From positions 1,819,501 to 1,883,500 of the forward strand of contig NC_089438.1 of NCBI RefSeq assembly GCF_026210795.1: a stretch of 64,000 nucleotides of DNA, written 5' to 3'. Positions within the stretch are counted from its first letter, which is position 1. Each line of letters starts with the position of its first letter. The notes under the pieces were generated by a model. The model was given only the letters and a program-made list of their open reading frames with translations. It was not told the DNA's origin and made no database searches. A program made the translations under genes and the position numbers. Positions 9,437-25,783 of this stretch are shown one piece after another. This DNA comes from Rhizophagus irregularis (Eukaryota > Glomeromycota > Glomeromycetes > Glomerales > Glomeraceae).

Positions 9437-10636
9437 TGAGATCCCCCTATTCCCTCTGTCATCAATTTACAGAGTTGCCACATCGAACGGGCATTCCCAT
9501 GGTCAAACGAACGAGTAAACGAACGAACGAACAAATAAACGAACAGCATAATTATCAAACAACATAAACAACGAACAACATACAACAACATTCTTGGTTT
9601 ACGACATAAATAGCGTTAGTAATATAAAACGTTGGACGACATAAAATAAAATTTACTTCTCCAAATTTTCCCCAAATTATATCCACTTCTACCTTTAATT
9701 TCAAACTTCGATAGCTCTCGCTACGAATTATTACTTTTCAAAACTTATATTTAATTCATCTTAAAATTTCCATTTGTTTAATTAAAATTAATTAAGCGAA
9801 CATTAATTAAAGTTTAGGGCGAACCTATTACCTTTAATTAACATTAAACTTTACTAACAAATAATTAAAAAATAAAACTTATATTTTTATTGAGTTCTGT
9901 GGATGAGAACTATGGAATTACCTTGAATTCCGTTCTCTATTTATACAATTTTTATACTACTTTCTATTCTATCTATATACTATCTTTTATGTTCTTTTTA
10001 CATATTATCTTTGAACTATCTTTCTAATATACTATCTATATTTTAAATACGCTATCTTTTAATATGCTGTCGTTTAATATGCTATCTTTTAATATGCTAT
10101 GCTATCTTTTTATATATGTTCTTTTTAATATGTTATCTTTTATGTTCCATCTTTATACTATCTTTTTATATTATCTTTTATATTATTTTGTGTGTTTTTT
10201 TTTAATCTTTCTGACATTATTCTATATGTTCTTTCAATTCACTTTATGTGTTTTGCTTATAATCTATCTTTTGTGGCTTATAATTATTCTTTCTAATCGT
10301 TCTTATTGTTAAAGATTGCTAAGCCGCAATTGATCGACTCTAATTATCCTATTGGTTCTTTGTCAACTACTTGATGAATATTACATTATGTAGATCATTA
10401 CTCTTCCTAAATGTTTATCAACATTATAGATATCGCTTAGTTTATATATTACTAAAATATTGAGTTCATAAAAATTATGGGATTCCCATTACTCTTCTTA
10501 AATGTTTATCCTTTTCGGCTAATTATTTATCCATCTACGCCAATTCACAATCAATTTGTTCGTTCTTAATATTTGGAAATTACATTTGGTGGTTGAATTT
10601 TATCATCTTTTCATGCTTGATATTCGACCGTTTACA
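9437..10636 (-). mobile_element. Solo LTR (1,200 bp) inserted in the Gag-like gene
   Basis: The insert starts TGAGATCC and ends GTTTACA on the plus strand (TG..CA) and is flanked by a perfect 4-bp duplication, ACGT (9433-9436 and 10637-10640). Without the insert and one ACGT, the host coding frame is continuous. It encodes no protein. Minus orientation is suggested by a TATA-like TATAAATAGAGAACGG around 9930-9945 read on that strand. It is very AT-rich, with a CGAA microsatellite at about 9490-9550 and CTATCTTTTAATATG iterations at 10030-10180. The TG..CA ends and short duplication fit a Ty3- or Ty1-type LTR left after LTR-LTR recombination. Confidence 0.82.
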
Positions 10637-12328
10637 ACGTACTGCTATATCTGCAAGCTTTTCTAATGCAGTTCTATTCTGTGGTTGTTCTACTATAGTG
10701 GTTGGATTTTTTCGCCCTCCACTTTCATACCATTTATTACGCAACTCATTAAAGAAAGCATCAAGATCAGCAGGAGCAGCAATTCTAACTCTCATTTCTA
10801 AAACATCAGGCAAATGATTATATAGATAAGGTAAAATTTCAGCATATACTTGTCCTTGTGCTAATGATCGAATCCTTTTTGCATATGTATCTGGTGTATC
10901 TATAGGAGAAAATGATTCATTCATGAGTGCTATTATAGCACCTTGATTTGTTCCAACCATCACATCTCTATATTTTCCTTGCAGCCAGTTTAGAAACTCT
11001 GGTTCTGTATTAATAGCAGCATTGGCATTATATGGATTATTTGCTGGAATAGGAATAAATCTACCAGACATTTTATTTTTCATAACACTACACCTCATAG
11101 CAGCATTAAAACCAGCAAAAGCTAGTGGACGAGCCATCTCATTGACAGCTCTAAGCTTTTGATAATAAGAGTCTGGCGGCTCTTGTCCATCATAAAATGG
11201 TAACTGTGCAAGACCTGGTGATATAGTATGCATGACATCTTGTATTGTAGCCATGTTTGGAGGATTGTTTTGTAACGCTAATATTTGTTGTTGTAAATTT
11301 AAAATATTTTGGGCCTGTGCTTGTACCTGGGTCTGTGAAATCCTATATTGTCTTTGCCAGTTTTGTGCCTGACGTATACAACCTGCATGCCTTCTTCTCC
11401 AATGTTCTGTATCAGCATTATAGCGTAACATCAGCCTGTGTGCATTCCTTCTATGCTCAGCTATCTGATTCTGTTGGTTTGCTATCTGATTCTGTTGATT
11501 TACCAGCTGATTCTGCTGGTTTGCCAGTTGTGCATCTTTACGTCTATTCAGAAAACGTATACCTAGATTGGCTATTTGTATTCCTGCAATACGTGCTTGA
11601 TTCTGTTGTGCAACAGTTTCCCAGTGTCTACGAGCATTTGTCTCATATGTAAAATCATCACGTACTCTTATTAAGTCTTGATTAAGAGCATTTGTACGAT
11701 CTAAAGATTCTCCAAGTAATGTCTGCAATCCTTCTATCTGATTTAGTTGGTCTACACCAATTTCTTGCATTAGAGCAGCTTGACGAATAATTTCATCAAG
11801 ACTTTGAGTGGTAGCATTAAAGACATCATCTATGTCTTGTGGAATTGGAATCCTATTCCGATCAAAAAATAGTCGAATCTCAGACACACAATCTGCAACT
11901 GCCCGTCGGCGGTCTAGTATTCTTAGAATAGGATTGAATAATTCATTATCTTCATCCATTTCTATCTTTCCTTTACATAAAGATAATTCTTGAATGCGTT
12001 TTTTGAGTTTATCTACTGTGTCTTCAAGCTGAATGATACGTTCATCCTGGGTAACAAGTGCCTCTTCCTTTAACTCTAAGTGATCTTGATACTTTCCAAG
12101 TTCAACTAAAGTGGACTGACACTCTGCCTTTAACTGATCGATCTCATCCTCACGTGAAACAAGATTTTTTTCAAGATAGAAGATATATCGTTCACATGCC
12201 TCTATCTCCTTTGTGAGTTTACGGATTTTCTCCTTATTGGAAATATTATTTGTTTCCTCTTGAACTAGCTGTTTGCGCAAATCAAAGTTGCTATTTAACA
12301 AATCAAGATATGCCTGTTCAACTCCCAT
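10637..12328 (-). pseudogene. Gag-like protein, coiled-coil plus capsid-like part (5' portion)
   Basis: Minus-strand ORF from ATG 12328; real element sequence runs to 10637 (564 codons), after which the frame enters the LTR and stops at 10580. Residues 1-150 are a long charged coiled coil. Residues about 265-300 are Asn/Gln-rich iterations (NQQNQ), and a second coiled coil reaches about 355. The C-terminal 200 residues resemble a Ty3/retroviral capsid region: LPFYDGQEPPDSYY, EFLNWLQGKYRD, DTPDTYAKRIRSLAQG and LPYLYNHLPDVLEMRV are spaced as in Gag (F-x-G, W-L, Y-R, L-P). Followed by a CCHC knuckle and a retropepsin across the junction, it has a Gag layout. The capsid assignment rests on pattern only and needs structure prediction. 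Its start overlaps the divergent integrase start by 19 bp. Confidence 0.68.
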
Positions 12329-13493
12329 TGATTCCTATTATTCCAATAGATTCTGATGAAGCACAAAATGTAGAGGTGACTTCAGCTTTACGCAGGATAT
12401 TCTACCAACCATCTGGATATCAGAGCGTACTGCCAAAAAATTGTGGGCCAGACATCACAAATTGACATAATTCCTTACCTAGACAAGGTGGATATCGAGG
12501 ACTGCCAAAAAATTGTATGAGACATCACAAAATGCTGGATATGATTTCACCTTAGATGAAGTGCAGGATTGGCTTGAAAGACAGGCAGTACATCAAGTCC
12601 ACAAACCTCGTCCCCGATTTATCCCTCGTGTAAGTTTTAGTTCTATACAAGTTCCCAATGAAGTTCATCAAGCTGACATTTTGTATATGCCATATGACAA
12701 GGTTGGACATGTGACTTATCTTTTCTGTCTCAATATAGTTGATATAGCATCGAGGTATAAAGAAAGTGTCCCTATAGGTTCAACCAGTGTTAAAGATCGA
12801 CAGGGAATCCTAACTTCTCATACTATTGCTCGGGCTTTTGAAAAGGTATATGATGATACAACATGTCCGCTTACTTGGCCAAAATTATTGATTACAGATA
12901 GGGGTTCAGAGTTTAAAGGTGAGTGTGAAAAGCTGATGACTTCCCATGGTGTAAAGATTCAAAAGGCCAAGTCTAAGCGTACTGTTGGCATTGTGGAGCG
13001 ATATAATCGTACCTTGGTTGAGAAACTATTTCCCTCTCAAGATGCATCTGACTTACTAACTTTAGGTAAAACGAGATCTCGAGTCTGGGTAAAAAACTTA
13101 CCTATTGCTGTAGAAAGTATAAATAACTCAGTGACCCAACAACTTGGTATATCTCCTGCTATAGCTATAAAAAAATCACGAGTGTCTTCCAGATCTTCTT
13201 ATCCTCGTGATGGACCTGTTGGGTATGAAGAAGAGAAACTACCACCTAATATAAGTGTAAGGTACTTACTTGAACCAAATGATCTGGAAGGTGGAAGACG
13301 TCGAGCAGGAGATATGAATTGGTCACCTAAGATTTATCATATCCATATGTCTTTAACACAGAAAAATCAACCAGTTTTGTACTGGCTTATTGATGATGAT
13401 GGTAAAGAATCAGAGAGATCCTTTGTGAGGGAAGAACTTTTGGTTATACCAGATGATACAGAACTTCCACCACAATGGGTACTTATGAATTAA
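12310..13493 (+). CDS. int: Polinton-type DDE (rve) integrase, N-terminus damaged
   Basis: Catalytic core and C-terminus are open from about 12495 to 13493. The triad residues are Asp in HQADILYMP, Asp in LLITDRGSEFKG and Glu in VGIVERYNRTL, the standard D,D-35-E layout. The C-terminal module (NWSPKIYHIHMS...YWLIDDDG...VREELLVIP) matches the chromodomain-like tail seen in Polinton integrases. The N-terminal piece is in a different frame from ATG 12310 (TSALRRIFYQPSGYQ, to 12465), and a short near-duplication (12415-12461 and 12490-12532) plus a frameshift separates the two parts. This copy is therefore probably inactive. It acts on the element termini and creates 6-bp staggered cuts, consistent with the flanking duplication. 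Confidence 0.88.
12415..12532 (+). repeat. Imperfect duplication in the integrase N-terminal coding region
   Basis: GGATATCAGAGCGTACTGCC (12415-12434) and GGATATCGAGGACTGCC (12490-12506), each followed by AAAAAATTGT and ACATCACAAA, are two copies of one coding stretch separated by about 28 bp. Each copy carries different small errors. The duplication shifts the frame and probably inactivates the gene. Confidence 0.75.
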
Positions 13494-13858
13494 GATAGTC
13501 TTCTACCTCATCATCTGCTTGGGAGTCTGTGAGGAAGTAGTCTTTTGCCAATTCATTGTATAACCTGTATAGCTTATTAATAGCAGACAAAAGTTTTGGC
13601 TCTCTGCTATACCAGGTCTTATAATTTTCCAAGATTTGCTGATACTTTGTCTCATTAGGTAGAATAGATTGTGCTGTTTCAAGAACAAAATTTTCTGGTT
13701 CTTCTGCTTGACGCAATTTGATTATCCTTTGTTTGTAACATAACATGAATTTACCATCCTTTGGTTTCTTGTAAAGGATGCCTGCTTTAATTACAGCAAT
13801 TAGAGCTGATTCAATTTCACGGTATGTTGGCTTAGCTGGTATAGCGGGTAGACATCAT
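13483..13858 (-). CDS. Small conserved-looking protein of the element (frameshifted start)
   Basis: A minus-strand frame encodes at least 87 aa (from the Met at 13746, MLCYKQRIIKLRQ...) and ends at 13483, overlapping the integrase stop by 11 bp in convergent orientation. The frame is open without a Met up to about 13853, and the added sequence (PAKPTYREIESALIAVIKAG) looks like protein. A tandem ATG at 13853-13858 lies in another frame (MMSTRYTS then stop), so a 1-nt change near the start has probably broken the natural N-terminus. Helical, Lys/Glu-rich; no family recognised. Orientation and position near the TIR are its only functional clues. Confidence 0.5.
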
Positions 13859-13910
13859 TTTTATATCATGTAAAGTTTTTTTTAATTTAACTTATTTATA
13901 CTTAATAAAA

Positions 13911-14144
13911 ATGATTGGAGAATATACTTGTGAATATTTACATAACACAGGAAAGCCTTGTGGTCGTCCTTGTGTGAGGCCAGAAGGTTGTCGCATTCAT
14001 TGGAAGACAAAATCACGCTTTCGTGCTGTATGTGATAAACCTACAGGTTCATCTAGTGGTCGATGTCAATCTCATATTGGGAGTTACTATCAAAATCGGT
14101 ATGAAAATAGGCTTCGTCAAAGAATCAGAGCAATTTATGATTAG
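13911..14144 (+). CDS. Small Cys/His-rich zinc-binding-like protein
   Basis: A 77-aa ORF from ATG 13911, ending inside the right TIR. The Cys/His spacing (CEYLHNTGKPCGRPC...GCRIHWK, then CDKPTGSSSGRCQSHIG) looks like two related zinc-binding units, each ending Cys-x2-His, followed by a basic tail (RYENRLRQRIRAIYD). This suggests a small DNA- or RNA-binding protein. I do not recognise the family. Because the last 20 codons lie in the TIR, part of the coding sequence is present inverted at the left end without the rest of the gene. Confidence 0.55.
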   Translation: MIGEYTCEYLHNTGKPCGRPCVRPEGCRIHWKTKSRFRAVCDKPTGSSSGRCQSHIGSYYQNRYENRLRQRIRAIYD

Positions 14145-14999
14145 GGTTAAATTTTGGTTAGACTTTATTGTCCCAGATTTTTTCGTATTGCAGGGGAAGC
14201 TTTACAATATGTCTAGTTGTCTTCCTGCTGTATATTTTTTGGTTAGGGGACTGACGGATTTTTGGTTAGACTTTTGGCTTATTGACCTGTTGTCCCAGAT
14301 TTTTTCGTATTGCAAGGAAAGCTTTACAATATATCTAGTTACCTTCCTGCTATACATTTTTTGGTTAGACCTGGGTCGGATTTTTGGTTAGACTTCGCTG
14401 TCCCAGATTTTTTCGTATAGGAGGAAAAGCTTTAAAACATATCTAGTTGCCTTCCTGCTATACATTTTTGGTTAGACTCGGGTTAGATTTTTGGTTAGAC
14501 TTTACTGTCCCAGATTTTTTCGTATAGCAGGAAAAGCTTTACAATATGTCTAGTTGCCTTCCTGCTAAAAATTTTTAAGGTTGTAGCATGAATGGCTTAA
14601 ATCATCAAATGAATCCATTTTAGAGTATCATAAAAATAGTATACCACAATGGATTGCTGAATCGTGCCATCGGTATTACAGACACTTTGTGTCCTTCATA
14701 CCTTTGGCACTTATAAAGGCAATCTGATATAGCATAAAATTATGATACTCTGGAATGGATCCATGCGTGGTAATAATGCCTAGGAATAAATGATGTTAAT
14801 CTTATCTACAACGCTTGGGGGTTCTTTTTAGCTATCAAGTAATAACATATCGGGAATTAAGGTTAGGTGGTCTGGGGATAGAAAAACAGGTATAGTGTTA
14901 TCATATCAGAAATCAAGGCTAGGTGGTCTGGGGGTACACTAAATTATGGTTAGACCTATGTGATAGCCGCTGTTCCAGAACCCCCAAGTTTGCCCTACT
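14084..14999 (-). repeat. Right terminal inverted repeat of the Polinton-class element
   Basis: About 916 bp, the reverse complement of 1951-2861 with scattered substitutions. It ends in GTTTGCCCTACT at 14999. The inner boundary is at 14084, inside the small Cys-rich ORF. Confidence 0.92.
14140..14578. repeat. Tandem array of four units inside the right TIR
   Basis: Mirror image of the array at 2368-2810, with the same hairpin-bearing units (AGCAGGAA..TTCCTGCT, TCCCAGATTTTTTCG). Confidence 0.85.
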
Positions 15000-15005
15000 C
15001 ACGGA
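15000..15005. repeat. Right 6-bp target-site duplication of the Polinton-class element
   Basis: CACGGA, paired with CAAGGA at 1945-1950 (one mismatch). The pogo transposase frame resumes here with GGAGAAGCAGATTCTGCTG. Confidence 0.85.
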
Positions 15006-16570
15006 GAAGCAGATTCTGCTGATGAAAATGCTGTTGCTAAAGCTTTACCATTATTACAAAATAAATGTGCAGAATATCCTCTTGAATAAATTTATAATAT
15101 GGATGAAACTGGGCTTTTTATCGGTATATATTACTTTAAAATTTATTAAATACAATTTTTTATTTCACACTAATTTATATAATTTTTAAGTTAGAATCCG
15201 ATCGAACATTAGCTTCAAAGCATCTTTTAAAACGTAAAAAAAAATAAGGAACGCCTTTTTATTGCATTGTGTTCAAATGCTAATGGATCACATAAGTTGA
15301 ATCCTTTAGTAATTGGTAAATTTGCAAAATCACGGTACTTTAAAAATGTTAACATTAACAATTTACCAATGACTTTATATCAAAGCAATAGTAAAACTTG
15401 GATGCTGACAACTATTTTTCAACACTGGTAAAAAAATGATTTATCCTACACATATCTTACACATATTGGGTACTCAAAATGTAGAAAATCATACACAAAT
15501 AATACACATATCATACACATATCAGGTACTAATATATATATCATACATATATCAGGATACTGATAGGTATACTATATATATAAACATTCCCGATATGTGT
15601 ATGATATGCGTATTATTTGTGTATGATTTTCTACATTTTGAGTACCTGATATATGTAAGATATGTGTAGGATATGTGTAGGATAGACCATTTTTTTACCA
15701 GTGCAAGAGTGGCTTTAGGAATTTAATCGTCAAATTGGCCAAAAATATGGAGGACAACATGTTTTATTGCTACTTGATAATTGTTCAAATCATAAGCTAG
15801 AAAATCTAACTCTTTTATATGTTGATGTTTATTTTTTACCTCCTAACACCACATCAAAACTTCAGTCAATGGATGCTAGAATAATTATGGCTTTTAAAAA
15901 ACATTATCGGTATTATCATATTAGGTTATTATAAATTTTTAATTTATTAATTTATTATTTTCATAAATTAATTTATGAACTTTTTTTATTTTAGGTGGAT
16001 GTTAGAACAAGTTGAAGTGGGCCAGCTTATACAAGATTTAAAAATGAATGTTTTACAAGCAATCCAATACATTATTCAAAGTTGGGATGAAATTTCAGCC
16101 GATACTATTCAAAATTGTTGGAATCATACTGAAATTCTTCCCAATACTTTTCCTTTGTATGATATTTATGAAGATAATATTGATGATGAGCTTGGTAAAG
16201 TAATTGAAGCTCTTAATCTTCACAACAGAATGCAAGTAAAGGAATTTTTAACTATTCCTGATGAAAACATAGTTTATTTGATTCCTAACAGAAGATCAAA
16301 TTATTTCAGAAATTGCAAAATTATTTAAAAGTGGATTAGATGTGGATCATTCAGATGAAATAGATGATAGTACTGAAGGATGATAGTACCAAAGTAGAAA
16401 CTAATTGCATTAACGAAGCATTAAAAAGCTTAAAAACTGTATATACATTTTTAATTCAACAAGAGAATGCAAATGGTTATATGAAATTAATGGATAAAAT
16501 TGAGAAATTTATTAAAAGAGAACAAATTAATTCAATGCAGCAAACTACTATAGATAAATATTTTAGATAG
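15006..16570 (+). pseudogene. pogo/Tigger transposase, catalytic and C-terminal part, broken
   Basis: Continuation of the transposase cut at 1950. The DDE_1 triad is visible: YNMDETGLF (about 15095), LLLDNCSNHKL (about 15765) and PPNTTSKLQSMD (about 15840), with Asp at all three positions. Two remnant introns are recognisable (GTATATATTAC..AAG near 15122-15190 and GTTATTATAA..TAG near 15930-15993). A stop in PLE*IYNMDE, frame breaks, and the CACTG MITE at 15423-15703 make it non-functional. The C-terminal segment (15975-16570) is the best preserved and ends QTTIDKYFR, a match to the PCNA-interacting (PIP) box pattern QxxIxxYF known from pogo transposases. Confidence 0.82.
15423..15703. mobile_element. 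CACTG-ended MITE (CACTA/EnSpm-like), 281 bp, 3-bp duplication
   Basis: It begins CACTGGTAAAAAAATG and ends with the reverse complement; the inverted arms extend at least 100 bp (TCCTACACATATC, ACTCAAAATGTAGAAAATCA), so the whole element could fold into a hairpin. It is flanked by CAA on both sides (15420-15422, 15704-15706). CACT(A/G) ends plus a 3-bp duplication point to the CACTA superfamily. Excision restores the pogo frame TTT CAA GAG TGG CTT. The reading frame inside it is not a gene. Confidence 0.8.
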
Positions 16571-16738
16571 GTTTATTTCTGTATTTCTGTATTGATTTTC
16601 AGATTTCTTAATAAATATAATATTCATTAAAATCATTATATAAATAAATTATGTGATAATTCTATAAATGCACACCCTCTCTAAATGCACATTTGTACCT
16701 GATCCCAAGGGGAATGCATTTATGGAGAGTTGACTGTA

Positions 16739-17355
16739 CATGTTAAAATTTCAAATATTATTAATATACACAATTATAAATAAATTGGCAGCTTATCCGT
16801 TATATTAGTAGTATAATTTTCATTAAAATTCGTTTATTCTTTTTTAATTAAAACAGATGTATAAATGCTAGAAACATGAAATTTTAAATATATACACTTT
16901 AGAATTTATTTTATCACATTAAAATTTCAAGTATTATTATTATATACAATTTTAAGTAAATAATACATATATAATGTCTGCTACTTTTGTCTAGGTAGTG
17001 TATATGTTATCTTAGTATTTTATATATAATCCTAAAAAAATGCTTAAAACTTTAAATTTACTAAAAAATATATATATTTGACAATATTTTAAAAATTATA
17101 CTTTTTTGTTTTTGATTTTTTAAACTTGTTTATCAAAATTTGATCTTACTATCAAAATATTAAAATGTAATTAATTAATAATAAATAATCTTTTTATTTT
17201 TAGCAAAAAAAAAAAATTCTTAAAATTTATGCTAAAAAATTTTTTTCTGTTAATAGTATACAGTATATTAATTTGAACAAGTGTTTCTCTATTAATTATA
17301 TTATTTTATGTATTATTGTAATAATAAAATAAATAATTCTGTAATTTCTGTAAAT
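16739..17355. other. AT-rich intergenic DNA with a mariner-like repeat end
   Basis: No gene seen. At 16976-17000 the sequence GTCTGCTACTTTTGTCTAGG ends in TAGTG followed by TA. It is one end of the mariner-like repeat family also found at 45316-46177. About 140 bp upstream of it (TTTCAAGTATTATTATTATA) are also shared with that locus. I did not find a convincing left end here. Confidence 0.6.
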
Positions 17356-23892
<6,537 letters not shown>

Positions 23893-24546
23893 GATTAATT
23901 TATTTTCTTATAAATAAACACGTCTCGAGTTAAAAAAACCTATGAATTGTATAAATGAAATCACGGAAATTTATATATTTGTCGATCGGTAATTTACTAA
24001 TAAATTATCGATTTGAACCAATTTGACTCACGTGCATTAATCTAATTTCTACAAAAAATTTACCAAATTTACCTAATTTCTACAAAACGTTTAAATGTTT
24101 TTAAATTCAGTTCTTTATGAACCAACATTTATATTATTTTAAATTATATACTCATCACATCAGTTATATGTCAAAAAAAGTATTTTTATTCATTGTTATC
24201 GTAATAGGTCTCAAACTTTGATAAGACATAATATAGAAACTAGTTGGTTAGTAATGAATTCATTTGATCAAAATGTTGATTCATTCATTTGTTTAAGAAA
24301 ATAGTTAAAAACAATTATTTATAAGTGACGTCACTGGTGATTGTTTTCTAATAATAATTGTATTGTAACTTTTAATTTTAATGTTTCAACTTGAATTCGA
24401 ATTCTAAATATGTATAACTTCATAGATTTTTTGTTTCCTATAATTTAAAATTATTTTTATTTAATTTATTATCATTGATCTTACTGAATTTGATACAATT
24501 TTTTTACAAACATCATTATTAAACATAAAAGAATGTAAACCACCTT
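23893..24546. other. Intergenic spacer upstream of RPC1
   Basis: AT-rich; holds the RPC1 promoter and the 3' end of the proteasome beta-2 gene. I see no coding sequence or RNA gene in it. Confidence 0.6.
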
Positions 24547-24671
24547 CTATGAAATATCCATCTCTTCAATACCTTCTGTAATAGCAACAATATCTCTGAT
24601 TGATTCCTTGAGGATTGCTATTATTTATTAAAAATAATATTAATGTAATTAATATAATTAATTAATAATTT

Positions 24672-24703
<32 letters not shown>

Positions 24704-25783
24704 TCGTACCAGTAGTTCCACGCTTAAATTTATAACTTTGTTCTTTTACTCCACGTTCATTAGGTTTTGCATAATTTCTATATACATCTATTTTACCTTT
24801 TTCAATTACAGTAACATCAACATTTGATCCAGAACCAAGATCATTGAAAATACCGGATTCAATGGCTTCCCTAACAAGATCAATTGCTTCTTGACGCTAA
24901 TAAAATGACAATAATTTTATTTAAAAAAAAATATATATATATTTTTTTTAAATATTATCAAATCAAATTTTCAAATTACCTCCAAATCTTTTCTCCATTT
25001 ACTTTCAAATACAGCCATAGCAGCTAGAGAACCACTACCCATAGTAACGTAAGGTAATTTATCCGTACTACCATGAGGATGTATGGTGTATAAATTAGGA
25101 CCGGTTACATCATAACCACCAAGTACTAAAGCGGCACCAATATGACCTTGATATCTAAAAAGCATTTGTTTTAACATTATTAAGGCAGTGGCGACACGAG
25201 CTTCTCTCCCGGTAGTTAATCTATGTAATTCCAATTGAGAACTAATTAAAGCGGTAGTAAATTCAGTATCTGCGGCAGTACCAGCTCCACAACAATACAT
25301 ATTTGGAGCAAGATAATGAATTTTTTCACAGTTCTTATCCGCTACTATTGGACCAGCAGTTGCACGTGTATCAGCACCAAGACAGATACCATCCTATTAA
25401 GCATAAATTACATAAATTTACGCGAATGATTGATTAATTCGAAACGAAAAAAATCAAAAAAACAAAATAAAAAAATTAAATTAATTTAATTTAATTATAA
25501 ATTAAAAAAGTAATACATTAATTACATTAATTATGTTAAAACCTTATAGATCAGTCCAACAATTGTTGTACCAGTTTTAGTCATTTTGGGGAAAGTAATA
25601 CCCTTTTTTTCGAGAGCGACATTTCTAAACACAAAATTAAAAAATTTTTAAAATATTAAAAAATTAGTACTTAAAAAGATCATAAATATGAAGTAAGTAA
25701 AAGACGAGTAAAATATATCAAATATACCTTTGATAATTATCAAAATTGAAACCACCTTTTGGTTGCTCAAGTTTAGTTACCAT
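24547..25783 (-). CDS. PUP1: 20S proteasome subunit beta-2 (PUP1/PSMB7), trypsin-like site
   Basis: Five exons (25728-25783, 25543-25624, 24980-25393, 24710-24896, 24547-24617) sum to 810 nt, 269 aa, usual for PSMB7/Pup1. A 37-residue propeptide is followed by TTIVG; cleavage after Gly37 would free catalytic Thr38. The body shows [20 protein letters not shown] and GAGTAADTE, and [12 protein letters not shown], typical of beta-2. The C-terminal tail ([18 protein letters not shown]...) is the extended arm that beta-2 wraps around beta-3. It is catalytic, unlike the beta-7 gene elsewhere in this window. An AAT microsatellite (24676-24703) lies in the last intron. Confidence 0.95.

Larger units (their letters stand above)
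1951..14999. mobile_element. Polinton/Maverick-class element (13,049 bp) with a Gag-Pro cassette
   Basis: The element begins AGTAGGGCAAACTTGGGGG and ends with the reverse complement. It has about 0.9-kb inverted repeats and a 6-bp target duplication in a pogo transposase. Plus-strand genes are family B DNA polymerase, two small ORFs, DDE integrase and a Cys-rich small protein. Minus-strand genes are an 87+ aa ORF, a long coiled-coil/Gag-like protein with CCHC knuckle, and a retropepsin-like protease. PolB plus rve integrase plus long TIRs plus 6-bp duplication is diagnostic of Polintons. The usual double-jelly-roll capsid, minor capsid, FtsK/HerA ATPase and Ulp1-like protease are not seen. 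This copy is inactive: frameshifted polymerase and integrase, and Gag split by a solo LTR. The element is younger than its pogo host and older than the LTR. Confidence 0.9.
1193..16736 (+). mobile_element. pogo/Tigger DNA transposon carrying nested insertions
   Basis: The terminal inverted repeats read CAGTCAACTTTCCATAAATG at 1193 and, on the reverse strand from 16736, CAGTCAACTCTCCATAAATG. Both ends are flanked by TA (1191-1192 and 16737-16738), the duplication expected of Tc1/mariner-pogo transposases. Subtracting the Polinton-class element and the CACTG MITE with their duplications leaves about 2.2 kb, a normal size for an autonomous pogo/Tigger element. The transposase lies between, split in two (1532-1950 and 15006-16570), on the plus strand. 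It predates both inserts. Confidence 0.9.

Noticed and set aside
9437-9591. Hydrophobic N-terminal extension of the CCHC ORF as a signal peptide or membrane protein
   Set aside because: This DNA belongs to the solo LTR (CGAA microsatellite), beyond the duplicated ACGT, so it is not part of the gene.
15436-15669. 77-aa ORF rich in Tyr/Ile
   Set aside because: Lies wholly inside the hairpin MITE; composition follows the TACACATATC repeats.
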